A stretch of 5,632 bases of DNA from an uncultured Eubacteriales bacterium (GTDB lineage: Bacteria > Bacillota > Clostridia > Oscillospirales > Oscillospiraceae), in NCBI GenBank assembly GCA_900553805.1, contig USEU01000082.1, positions 1-5,632 of the forward strand. The letters are read 5' to 3'. The translations under genes and the position numbers were made by a program. This document shows, in pieces, positions 1-5,632 of this stretch; within the stretch, counting starts at the first letter, position 1; every line of letters begins with the position of its first letter. Under the pieces are notes generated by a model, which saw only the letters and a program-made list of their open reading frames with translations, made no database searches and had not been told where the DNA came from.

Positions 1-3
1 GGC

Positions 4-26
4 AAAAAGACGGCTGCGGCTCGCAG
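4..26 (-). terminator. Possible weak intrinsic terminator after the TRIC-family gene
   Basis: Read on the minus strand, CTGCG-AGC-CGCAG (26-14) forms a 5-bp stem with a 3-nt loop, followed 5 nt later by five T residues (8-4). It lies about 20 nt after the stop codon, in the right place for a terminator. The stem is short and the gap to the T run is longer than usual, so the call is tentative. Confidence 0.3.
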
Positions 27-29
27 ACA

Positions 30-47
30 CAATTGCGCGGTGTTGCC
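30..47 (+). repeat. Copy A of a degenerate 18-bp repeat (inverted relative to 5578-5595)
   Basis: This 18-mer matches the reverse complement of 5578-5595 at 15 of 18 positions; both end in the shared block GTGTTGCC. It directly follows the stop codon of the TRIC-family gene. It may be a fragment of a dispersed intergenic repeat, but two copies are too few to prove it. Confidence 0.35.
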
Positions 48-695
48 TTATGTTTCCTCGCTGACCTTGGGCAGATTCCAGCGGAAGTGGGCGGCCAGTT
101 TGCGAAGGACCAGGACCAGGAGGAAGCCCGCGATCATGGCGGTGCTTTCGCCGCCCAGGCAGCGCAGCAGGACAGTCATGAGGATGGCCCCGGCAATGGC
201 TGCCACGGCGTAGATGTGCTTGCGGAAGATATCCGGCATCTGGTTTGCCATCACATCCCGCAGCGCGCCGCCGCCCACGGCGGTCATAAAGCCCAGGAAG
301 CAGATCAAAAAGGCATTGCTCCCATGTCCCGCGCGGACCCCCGCCATGACGCCGTCCACAGTGAAAGCGGCCAGGCCCACAGAATCAAACCAGAAAAGCA
401 TGGCGTCATAGAACCTTGCCAGCTTTTTGGGCATGTGCCGGTGCAGATAGCACAGCAGAAACACGATGTTCGCCACCACCACGGCCACCAGGACAAACAC
501 GGGGTTCTGGAACATTTTCGGCGGAATACAGCCGATGATCAGGTCCCGGATCATGCCGCCCCCGCAGGCGGTGGTGACGGCCAGGACATTGACACCGAAA
601 ATATCCATCTTCTTATGGATGCCCACCAGCGCGCCGGAAATGGCAAAGGCGACGGTGCCGATGAAGTCAAACAAGGTCAGCAGTGTAACGGGCAT
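48..695 (-). CDS. TRIC / UPF0126 family membrane protein (cation channel or small-solute transporter)
   Basis: The 215-residue product is almost entirely hydrophobic, with about seven predicted membrane helices (roughly residues 4-24, 31-52, 64-84, 97-118, 127-148, 157-178 and 182-200). It has two related halves, each carrying the family signature: GGGMIRD at 45-51 and GGGALRD at 141-147. This duplicated GGGxxRD pattern is typical of the UPF0126/YicG-YadS family (Pfam PF03458), whose studied prokaryotic members are trimeric potassium-permeable TRIC channels; other members are annotated as glycine transporters. Substrate cannot be settled from sequence. The length matches the family's usual 200-220 residues. 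The ATG at 695 is chosen because GGAGG lies 8 nt upstream and the protein then begins directly at the first helix. A longer reading from a TTG at 755 would start inside the -35 box, so it is rejected. The gene stands alone, divergent from glmS. The tail after residue 200 is short and polar. Confidence 0.92.
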   Translation of the reverse strand: MPVTLLTLFDFIGTVAFAISGALVGIHKKMDIFGVNVLAVTTACGGGMIRDLIIGCIPPKMFQNPVFVLVAVVVANIVFLLCYLHRHMPKKLARFYDAMLFWFDSVGLAAFTVDGVMAGVRAGHGSNAFLICFLGFMTAVGGGALRDVMANQMPDIFRKHIYAVAAIAGAILMTVLLRCLGGESTAMIAGFLLVLVLRKLAAHFRWNLPKVSEET

Positions 696-700
696 GCTCT

Positions 701-708
701 CTTCCTCC
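701..708 (-). promoter_or_regulatory. Ribosome binding site of the TRIC-family gene
   Basis: Read on the minus strand this is GGAGGAAG, with the GGAGG core (704-708) 8 nt before the ATG at 695. It fixes the start there rather than at the upstream TTG at 755. Confidence 0.85.
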
Positions 709-726
709 AGCGGGAAATGATAGTGG

Positions 727-755
727 ATTATACCACAATTCCGGGCAAAACTCAA
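727..755 (-). promoter_or_regulatory. Promoter of the TRIC-family gene
   Basis: On the minus strand, TTGAGT (755-750) is followed after exactly 17 bp by a perfect TATAAT (732-727). Transcription would start near 720, giving a leader of about 25 nt, too short for a glycine riboswitch or similar element. The match to the housekeeping sigma consensus is 4/6 at -35 and 6/6 at -10. Confidence 0.8.
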
Positions 756-842
756 CCGTTTTTCCCGGTCCGCGCCGGAGGTATCCGACTTCTCCGCCTG
801 CGAAAAAGTTTAAAAATATAAGCCTATTATTGAAATTGATAC

Positions 843-871
843 TTGACAGCCGCATCCCACAACGCTATGAT
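843..871 (+). promoter_or_regulatory. Promoter of glmS
   Basis: A perfect TTGACA (843-848) is followed after 17 bp by TATGAT (866-871), 11 of 12 consensus positions in all. An A/T-rich stretch at about 802-840 lies just upstream and could act as an UP element. Transcription would begin near 878, leaving a leader of only about 25 nt before the ATG at 904. The -10 box sits inside a small palindrome, GCTAT-G-ATAGC (864-874). The near-consensus boxes predict strong constitutive expression, as suits an essential cell-wall precursor enzyme. Confidence 0.88.
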
Positions 872-903
872 AGCATATATTTGAAAAAAGCGAGGTCTTG
901 CTT

Positions 904-2742
904 ATGTGCGGAATTGTGGGCTTCTCCGGGAAGCACAGCGCTGCCCCCATCCTTTTGGACGGCCTGTCCAAGCTGGAATACCGGGGCTATGACTCTGCGG
1001 GGATCGCCGTGCGGGACGGTGCGGCGGACCCGGTGGTGGTGAAGGCAAAGGGGCGGCTGAAGATTCTGTCCGAGAAAACGAACGGCGGTCTGGCGGTGCC
1101 AAGCTGCTGCGGCATCGGCCATACCCGCTGGGCGACCCATGGGGAACCCAGCGAAAACAACGCCCACCCCCATTGCAGCGAGGATATGAACGTGGTGGGG
1201 GTGCACAACGGCATCATTGAATCCTACCAGGAGATCAAGGAAAAGCTCACCCGCAAGGGCTATCATTTTTACAGCCAGACCGACACGGAAGCGCTGATCA
1301 ACTATGTGGATTACTATTACAAGAAGTACCACATGGGACCCATCGACGCGCTGGCCAAGACCATGGTGCGCATCCGCGGCTCCTACGCGCTGGCGGTGAT
1401 GTTCAAGGATTACCCCGGCGAGATCTACGTAGCCCGCAAGGACAGCCCCATGATCATCGGCGTGGAGGACGGGGAATCCTACCTGGCCTCCGACGTGCCC
1501 GCCATTTTGAAATACACCCGCAATGTCTATTACATTGGCAACATGGAGATGGCGCGGCTGTCCGGCGGAGATGTGACCTTCTACAACCTGGACGGCGATG
1601 CCATTGAGAAGGAGCCGACGCAGATCAAGTGGGACGCCGAGGCGGCGGAAAAGGGCGGCTACGAGCATTTCATGATGAAGGAGATCCACGAGCAGCCCCG
1701 GGCCGTGCGCGACACCGTCCGCTCCGTGGTCAAGGAGAACGCCATCGACCTTTCCGCGCTGGCGTTGACGCCGGAATTTGTGCAGGCGCTGGACACCGTC
1801 CACATCGTCGCCTGCGGCTCGGCGTACCATGTGGGCGTAGCTGCCCAATATGTGCTGGAGGATCTGGCCCGGCTGCGCGTCCGGGTGGAGCTGGCGTCGG
1901 AATTCCGCTACCGCAGGCCGCTGCTGCGGGAAAAGGATCTGGTGATCGTCATCAGCCAATCCGGCGAGACTGCCGACAGCCTGGCCGCCCTGCGGGAGGC
2001 CAAGGGGCAGGGGGTAAAAACCCTGGGCATTGTCAACGTGGTGGGCAGCTCCATTGCCCGGGAGGCGGACAACGTATTCTACACCCTGGCCGGGCCGGAG
2101 ATTGCCGTGGCCACCACCAAGGCATACTCAGCCCAGCTCGTCGCCTGCTATCTGCTGGCGGTGGAATTTGCCCGGCTCCGGGGCCAGCTGGACGAACAGG
2201 CCTATGGCCGCCTGGTGGATGATATCCAGCAGCTGCCTGAAAAGATGGAGCGGGTCTTGCAGGATCAGGAGCGGATCCAGTGGTTTGCCAGCAAATTTGC
2301 CGCCGCGCAGGATATCTTTTACCTGGGGCGGGGCCTGGACTATGCCACCGGCCTGGAGGGCAGCCTGAAAATGAAGGAGATCAGCTACATCCACAGCGAG
2401 GCCTACGCCGCCGGTGAGCTGAAGCACGGCACCATCAGCCTGATCGAAAACGGGACGCTGGTGGTGGGTATCCTGACCCAGAGCGGCCTGTACGAAAAGA
2501 TGCTCAGCAATCTGGTGGAGGTCAAGAGCCGCGGCGCCTACCTGATGGGCCTGACCACCTACGGCAATTACAGCATCGAGGACACGGTGGACTTCACTGT
2601 CTACATTCCCAAAACCGACGAGCACTTCACCGCCTCCCTGGCGGTGATCCCCTTGCAGCTGATGGGCTATTACGTCAGCGTGGCCAAGGGCCTGGACGTG
2701 GATAAGCCCCGGAACCTGGCCAAATCCGTCACCGTGGAGTAA
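904..2742 (+). CDS. glmS: Glutamine--fructose-6-phosphate aminotransferase (isomerizing), glucosamine-6-phosphate synthase
   Basis: This cytoplasmic enzyme converts fructose-6-phosphate and glutamine to glucosamine-6-phosphate and glutamate, the committed step toward UDP-GlcNAc for peptidoglycan. The 612 residues match the family (E. coli 609). Residues 2 to about 220 are the class II glutamine amidotransferase: Cys2 becomes the N-terminal nucleophile after Met removal, followed by RGYDSAG (27-33), GHTRWATHGEPS (72-83), HNG (101-103) and SQTDTEA (124-130). Two SIS sugar-phosphate domains follow, about 293-425 with CGS (304-306) and SQSGET (351-356), and about 465-600. Isomerase residues are intact: Glu492 in KEISYIH, His508 in ELKHG and Lys607 in the terminal NLAKSVTVE, matching E. 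coli Glu488, His504 and Lys603. ATG 904 is chosen over TTG 898 because Cys must directly follow the initiator Met and because GAGG (892-895) is 8 nt away. No glmS ribozyme precedes it. Confidence 0.98.
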   Translation: MCGIVGFSGKHSAAPILLDGLSKLEYRGYDSAGIAVRDGAADPVVVKAKGRLKILSEKTNGGLAVPSCCGIGHTRWATHGEPSENNAHPHCSEDMNVVGVHNGIIESYQEIKEKLTRKGYHFYSQTDTEALINYVDYYYKKYHMGPIDALAKTMVRIRGSYALAVMFKDYPGEIYVARKDSPMIIGVEDGESYLASDVPAILKYTRNVYYIGNMEMARLSGGDVTFYNLDGDAIEKEPTQIKWDAEAAEKGGYEHFMMKEIHEQPRAVRDTVRSVVKENAIDLSALALTPEFVQALDTVHIVACGSAYHVGVAAQYVLEDLARLRVRVELASEFRYRRPLLREKDLVIVISQSGETADSLAALREAKGQGVKTLGIVNVVGSSIAREADNVFYTLAGPEIAVATTKAYSAQLVACYLLAVEFARLRGQLDEQAYGRLVDDIQQLPEKMERVLQDQERIQWFASKFAAAQDIFYLGRGLDYATGLEGSLKMKEISYIHSEAYAAGELKHGTISLIENGTLVVGILTQSGLYEKMLSNLVEVKSRGAYLMGLTTYGNYSIEDTVDFTVYIPKTDEHFTASLAVIPLQLMGYYVSVAKGLDVDKPRNLAKSVTVE

Positions 2743-2768
2743 GCGGAGTAGATTTTCGGGACGGCTTC

Positions 2769-2777
2769 TGCTATAAT
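2769..2777 (+). promoter_or_regulatory. Extended -10 promoter for the ParB/Srx-like gene
   Basis: TGCTATAAT is a perfect -10 hexamer (2772-2777) preceded by the extended -10 TG dinucleotide. The -35 position 17 bp upstream, TAGATT (2749-2754), matches only 3 of 6, which is common when an extended -10 is present. The expected start near 2784 would put the Shine-Dalgarno sequence at the very 5' end of the transcript. This also excludes the ATG at 2776, which lies within the -10 box. Confidence 0.65.
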
Positions 2778-2784
2778 GCGCGGG

Positions 2785-2791
2785 AAGGAGG
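2785..2791 (+). promoter_or_regulatory. Ribosome binding site of the ParB/Srx-like gene
   Basis: AAGGAGG, a near-perfect Shine-Dalgarno sequence, lies 8 nt before the ATG at 2800 and selects that start over the ATG at 2776. Confidence 0.85.
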
Positions 2792-2799
2792 GATTCAGC

Positions 2800-3411
2800 A
2801 TGGATATCCAGCGGATCAACACCTATTCCGACCGCCGCTTTTCCCAGGCAGTGCTGAACCAGCACGGATGCTTTCTGGTGGACGGGATGCCTTATGAGAT
2901 TGAAATTCTGTCCGGTTCCCGGGCCGTCGTCCGGGGCAGCGACCGGGCGGCCTTCCCCCAGCTGATCGAGGATTTCCGCTTTTACACGCCCCATATCACG
3001 CTCTTTTACGACGAGGCCGGGGCCTTGCTCAAGATGTACCCCCCTGCCCCGCTCCTGGAGCTTCCCATTGACCGGCTCCAGCCCTCCCAATTCTATGTGG
3101 ACGAGGAGAAGACCGCCGCCATCGGCAGCTTTATCCGCGCGCCCCAGGACATCATCATTCAGGTCACCACCTGTGATGGCTGCCGCGTATCCCTGGACGG
3201 GCACACCCGCCTGTACTACGCGGTGATGCAGGGCTGGGATACGGTAAGGGCCGTAGAAACGGCGGCGGATCCCTATGTCCCGGATTTTGTCGCCGAAGCC
3301 CGGCGGCGGGGGATCTTCACTCCAAAGGACATGCGGCTGGTCAGCCACCGGGAATACGAGGAAAAATGGTACGGCTTCTGTGATGCCTATTTCGAAGGTA
3401 AAAACGGCTAG
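2800..3411 (+). CDS. Uncharacterised protein with ParB/sulfiredoxin-like C-terminal region
   Basis: The 203-residue product has no signal peptide or membrane segment and is probably cytoplasmic. I do not recognise it as a named protein. Residues about 85-155 read like the ParB/sulfiredoxin (ParB N-terminal) fold: LPIDRLQPSQFYVDEEK, then a helix leading to DIIIQVTTCDGCRVSLDGHTRL, then a helix and WDTVRAVE. The key motif is DGHTR at 133-137, the position where the superfamily carries a GHxR or GERR phosphate-binding motif. ParB uses this fold for CTP, sulfiredoxin and the serine kinase SerK for ATP. Residues 1-80 look beta-rich and unassigned, and 160-203 are charged and partly helical. No helix-turn-helix is evident, so a DNA-partitioning role is unlikely. 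It begins 57 bp after glmS, which may read into it, but it also has its own promoter. The last base of its stop codon starts a terminator hairpin. Coding is well supported; function is open. Confidence 0.78.
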   Translation: MDIQRINTYSDRRFSQAVLNQHGCFLVDGMPYEIEILSGSRAVVRGSDRAAFPQLIEDFRFYTPHITLFYDEAGALLKMYPPAPLLELPIDRLQPSQFYVDEEKTAAIGSFIRAPQDIIIQVTTCDGCRVSLDGHTRLYYAVMQGWDTVRAVETAADPYVPDFVAEARRRGIFTPKDMRLVSHREYEEKWYGFCDAYFEGKNG

Positions 3412-3436
3412 GGCGCGTTGCAAATGCAACGCGCCC
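3411..3436. terminator. Bidirectional hairpin between convergent genes
   Basis: A perfect 11-bp inverted repeat, GGGCGCGTTGC (3411-3421) and GCAACGCGCCC (3426-3436), encloses an AAAT loop. The first G is also the last base of the upstream gene's TAG stop. On the minus strand a run of five T residues (revcomp of 3400-3404) lies some way past the stem. On the plus strand the following bases are only CTTAAAATT, so the U tract is weak in that direction. The site lies between two converging stop codons 32 bp apart and most likely ends both transcripts. Confidence 0.75.
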
Positions 3437-3443
3437 CTTAAAA

Positions 3444-5504
3444 TTACAGGTAGAACTCGATCATTTCGGAAAGCTCCGTCTGGCCGAAGATGTCTGTCAG
3501 GCGGAAGCAGTAATAGAAGGAGGAATCCGCGCCCTCCAGGGAGATGTACTCGAACACGGGAAGCGTATCGCCCACGATGATGGGGTCGCCCTCGAAGGTG
3601 TCCTGCGCCAGCTCGTCGGAATCGGAACCGTCGTCGTAGAGCATGGGATACAGGGGGATCAGCTCGTCGCCCTCGGTCAGCTGGGTCAGGCCACGCACGG
3701 GCAGGCCGTTGGCGTCATAGCCCTCAGTAAAGCCGGCGATCACGCCGTCGGGGTTTGCCTTGGTGAAGATCATCACCAGGTACCCTTCCGTTCCGTTGCG
3801 CTTCATCGGGATCACGCTGCGGCGCATGTTCTGGGTGCGCACCTGGTCATACATGACCACGATCTGCTCGTCCAGCATGGGCCATGTGCCGTCAAAGCCG
3901 CTGATGATGTCGCCGGTGTCCCAGTCGATGCCCGCGTCCTGCATTGCGCCCAGCTCGATGAGAATGGTGTCCTCGTCGTCGCTCGCGTCCAGATACAGCA
4001 GGCCTTCCACCAGGGAGAGGTTTTCCAGCTCGTCCTGGGTCAGGGTCATATAGCAGGCGTAATCCGAATCCAGATCAAACTGGTATTCGCTCTCTGCGCC
4101 CGATCCCACATCCGCATCCGGGGTGATCGCGCCGGATACCACGCTGGTAAAGCCGTTCCAGACGCTGGACTGGATCTGGGACGGGGTGACCGTCACGGCC
4201 GCGTTCTGCGCGTCCTCCGGCGCGGTATAGTTGCCGCCGGGGACATAGGACGCATCCTGCATCGTGCCCGCCGTGCTGGCCGGGGCCCCGGAGGTCTGCT
4301 CCGGCTTTTGCAGGGTGAAGGTGTAGTTGCCGCCTGCCAGCAGCGTGGCATATCCGTAAACAAACTGGCTGAAATTGGGGTACTGCTCGCCGCAGTCGTA
4401 GGCGCTGAAATTATCCAACAGATCCAGGGTGGTATCCCCCGGCAGGAGCACGCTCATGCCGGTCAGATAGTCAAACATGTCTGTGCCGGTGCTGTAATAG
4501 ATGCAGTCCTGATAGCTGGCCTCCAGCTGGCTGGCCATGTTGGGGGCGAACTGCCGGGTGGCATCCAGGAATGCCATGAAGTCCACCTGATCCGACGACG
4601 CATCCGAGAATTTGCCGAAGGAATACATGCGCTGGCGGGAGCGGCTGATGGTAGGCAGCTGGCCGTGGCTCAGCGCGTCCGTCAGATAGGCCGCATAGGT
4701 CTCCAGCTGATCCCGGAATACGGGAAGGGCGCTCAGGTTGATCACACTCTGGCTCAGATAGTCGTTGGGGTTGTCTTCCACACAGGCAGCCATAAAGTTG
4801 TCGGCAATGGAGACGGCGATATCGGCGCTGTCCATCTCCGGGTCGGCAGCCAGGTCCCCCAGCCATCCCTCGTAATTCCAGCCGATGCCCGGCTCCAGCT
4901 CCTCGCTGGCCACCATGTAATCGGCGTAGCCCGCCATGTGCACGGCCATCTCATAGGTGGCCATCAGGCAGGCGTCGAACCCGACGATGTCCAGGCGGAA
5001 GTCCGGGTCCTGCTGCTGATAGTGATACAGCGCGTCGTTCACCTCGTGGATGGTCAGGCTGTCGTAATTCGCCGTCTCGTCGTAGCACACACCGCCGGAG
5101 CCGCCGCCGTGATCCCACAGCACCAGGATGTAACGATCAGAGGGATAGGCATCCACTGCCCAGCTGATGAAATCCAGCAGCGCCTGCTCCTGGCCCATAT
5201 TCTGCCAGGGGAGCACCTGCATATCGTTGAAGGTGTCATAGGTAATGGTGAAGCGGTTGACGGCCTCGCCGGTCAGATCGCTGTCATCCCAGCTGTAAGC
5301 GCCGCCCGCCTGGACCACGACGGTCACCTCCTCCGGCAGGTCAACGCTGGCCATCTCATACATATCCTGCACGCAGGCGCTTTGCAGGTCCGTGCCGCAC
5401 ATGTACATCATCACAGTGGTGGTCGTTCCCTGTGCCCGCGCGGCAGGGAGAAGCAGCCCCACCAAAAGCGCCAGCGTCAGGAAGCAAAATCCGATCTTTT
5501 TCAT
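3444..5504 (-). CDS. Secreted clostripain-family (C11) cysteine peptidase
   Basis: The 686-residue product starts with a Sec signal peptide: Lys2-Lys3, a hydrophobic core at 4-20 and a likely cleavage site after Ala24 (ARA-QG). There is no lipobox, sortase motif or C-terminal membrane helix, so free export is expected. Residues about 29-390 form the clan CD C11 domain: VMMYMCGTDLQSA (31-43) as the first strand, catalytic His132 in LVLWDHGGG, and catalytic Cys179 in IVGFDACLMA, followed by ASEELEPGIGWNY (199-211). The Asp two residues before the Cys is conserved in the family and fits the known preference for basic P1 residues; exact specificity cannot be read here. A Pro/Ser/Thr/Gly-rich linker (about 400-435) leads to an acidic region (about 436-686) I cannot assign. 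ATG 5504 is chosen because a Shine-Dalgarno sequence and the signal peptide start there; an upstream ATG at 5543 lies next to the -10 box. The gene is a single unit, convergent with its neighbour. Confidence 0.93.
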   Translation of the reverse strand: MKKIGFCFLTLALLVGLLLPAARAQGTTTTVMMYMCGTDLQSACVQDMYEMASVDLPEEVTVVVQAGGAYSWDDSDLTGEAVNRFTITYDTFNDMQVLPWQNMGQEQALLDFISWAVDAYPSDRYILVLWDHGGGSGGVCYDETANYDSLTIHEVNDALYHYQQQDPDFRLDIVGFDACLMATYEMAVHMAGYADYMVASEELEPGIGWNYEGWLGDLAADPEMDSADIAVSIADNFMAACVEDNPNDYLSQSVINLSALPVFRDQLETYAAYLTDALSHGQLPTISRSRQRMYSFGKFSDASSDQVDFMAFLDATRQFAPNMASQLEASYQDCIYYSTGTDMFDYLTGMSVLLPGDTTLDLLDNFSAYDCGEQYPNFSQFVYGYATLLAGGNYTFTLQKPEQTSGAPASTAGTMQDASYVPGGNYTAPEDAQNAAVTVTPSQIQSSVWNGFTSVVSGAITPDADVGSGAESEYQFDLDSDYACYMTLTQDELENLSLVEGLLYLDASDDEDTILIELGAMQDAGIDWDTGDIISGFDGTWPMLDEQIVVMYDQVRTQNMRRSVIPMKRNGTEGYLVMIFTKANPDGVIAGFTEGYDANGLPVRGLTQLTEGDELIPLYPMLYDDGSDSDELAQDTFEGDPIIVGDTLPVFEYISLEGADSSFYYCFRLTDIFGQTELSEMIEFYL

Positions 5505-5509
5505 AATGC

Positions 5510-5517
5510 CCTCCTTT
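5510..5517 (-). promoter_or_regulatory. Ribosome binding site of the C11 peptidase gene
   Basis: On the minus strand this reads AAAGGAGG, 5 nt before the ATG at 5504. It supports that start, which gives a complete signal peptide beginning MKK. Confidence 0.85.
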
Positions 5518-5545
5518 GATCCATTTTTCCGAATCATTCCCATGT

Positions 5546-5574
5546 ATTATACAGCAGGATCGGGAAGAAATCCA
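5546..5574 (-). promoter_or_regulatory. Probable promoter of the C11 peptidase gene
   Basis: On the minus strand a perfect TATAAT (5551-5546) is preceded after 17 bp by TGGATT (5574-5569), which matches the -35 consensus at only 3 of 6 positions. Transcription would start near 5539, giving a leader of about 35 nt. The weak -35 box may mean that an activator or an alternative condition is needed. Confidence 0.6.
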
Positions 5575-5577
5575 CAG

Positions 5578-5595
5578 GGCAACACTGCACAATTT
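5578..5595 (-). repeat. Copy B of a degenerate 18-bp repeat (inverted relative to 30-47)
   Basis: On the minus strand this 18-mer matches 30-47 at 15 of 18 positions, ending in the same GTGTTGCC block. It lies just upstream of the -35 box of the C11 peptidase gene. The surrounding bases from 5596 to the window end hold no coding sequence or clear terminator that I can see. Confidence 0.35.
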
Positions 5596-5632
5596 GGCAA
5601 GAAGCCCCAGCCTGGATTTTTGGCTCAATTCA

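Noticed and set aside
734..740. A third CACAATT block resembling part of the two repeat copies
   Set aside because: Only 7 bp are shared without indels, and the site lies in the spacer of the TRIC-gene promoter, so chance is sufficient.
33..821. A 262-codon open frame on the plus strand over the TRIC-family gene
   Set aside because: The translation is His/Gln/Asp-rich and unlike any family I know, while the minus-strand frame is a full seven-helix protein with both signature motifs, a promoter and a ribosome binding site.
865..1959. A 364-codon open frame on the minus strand inside glmS
   Set aside because: It is a shadow of the glmS frame; GlmS is complete and conserved throughout, and this frame has no domain signature.
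2128..3429. A 433-codon open frame on the minus strand, antisense to glmS and the ParB/Srx-like gene
   Set aside because: It spans two well-supported plus-strand genes and the gap between them, shows low-information His/Gln/Gly-rich composition, and would have to start in the terminator region.
4308..5519. A 403-codon open frame on the plus strand, antisense to the C11 peptidase gene
   Set aside because: It is explained by GC-rich codon bias of the opposite strand. Its translation is rich in His, Val, Gly and Gln with no recognisable domain, and the minus-strand frame has intact catalytic motifs and a signal peptide.
5568..5576. A DnaA-box-like sequence, AAATCCACA
   Set aside because: It matches the 9-bp consensus at only 7 positions and stands alone, with no cluster, AT-rich unwinding region or dnaA/dnaN genes.
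5596..5632. A possible terminator or gene end at the right edge (CCAG-C-CTGG followed by a T run on the plus strand)
   Set aside because: The stem is only 4 bp with a one-base loop, which cannot form, and no coding frame enters from the right that would need it.

Overview
The window looks like chromosomal DNA of a GC-rich Bacillota, most likely a gut clostridium of the Oscillospiraceae type. The grounds are strong AAGGAGG-type ribosome binding sites, TATAAT/TTGACA promoters, GC-rich codon third positions, and a secreted clostripain-family (C11) peptidase beside a clostridial-style GlmS. This placement is an inference; no rRNA or other marker gene is present.

Layout from left to right. A minus-strand gene (48-695) encodes a seven-helix TRIC/UPF0126 family channel or transporter. 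A 208-bp divergent region follows, with one good promoter in each direction. On the plus strand, glmS (904-2742) encodes glucosamine-6-phosphate synthase, the first step toward UDP-GlcNAc and peptidoglycan. About 57 bp later comes a 203-residue protein of unknown role (2800-3411) whose C-terminal half resembles the ParB/sulfiredoxin nucleotide-binding fold; it has its own extended -10 promoter. An 11-bp perfect hairpin (3411-3436) separates this gene from a convergent minus-strand gene (3444-5504), a 686-residue secreted C11 peptidase with a signal peptide and a long C-terminal region of unknown function. The last 128 bp hold that gene's promoter and ribosome binding site.

The four genes do not form an obvious pathway. 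The TRIC protein, GlmS and the peptidase each look like single transcription units; only glmS and the ParB-like gene share a strand and could be partly co-transcribed, since no terminator is visible between them. No mobile element, CRISPR array, tRNA or rRNA was seen. Points worth a second look are the very short glmS leader, which leaves no room for a glmS ribozyme, the orphan ParB/Srx-like protein, the undefined C-terminal part of the C11 peptidase, and a small degenerate repeat found in inverted orientation near both ends of the window. I see no convincing new multi-gene system.
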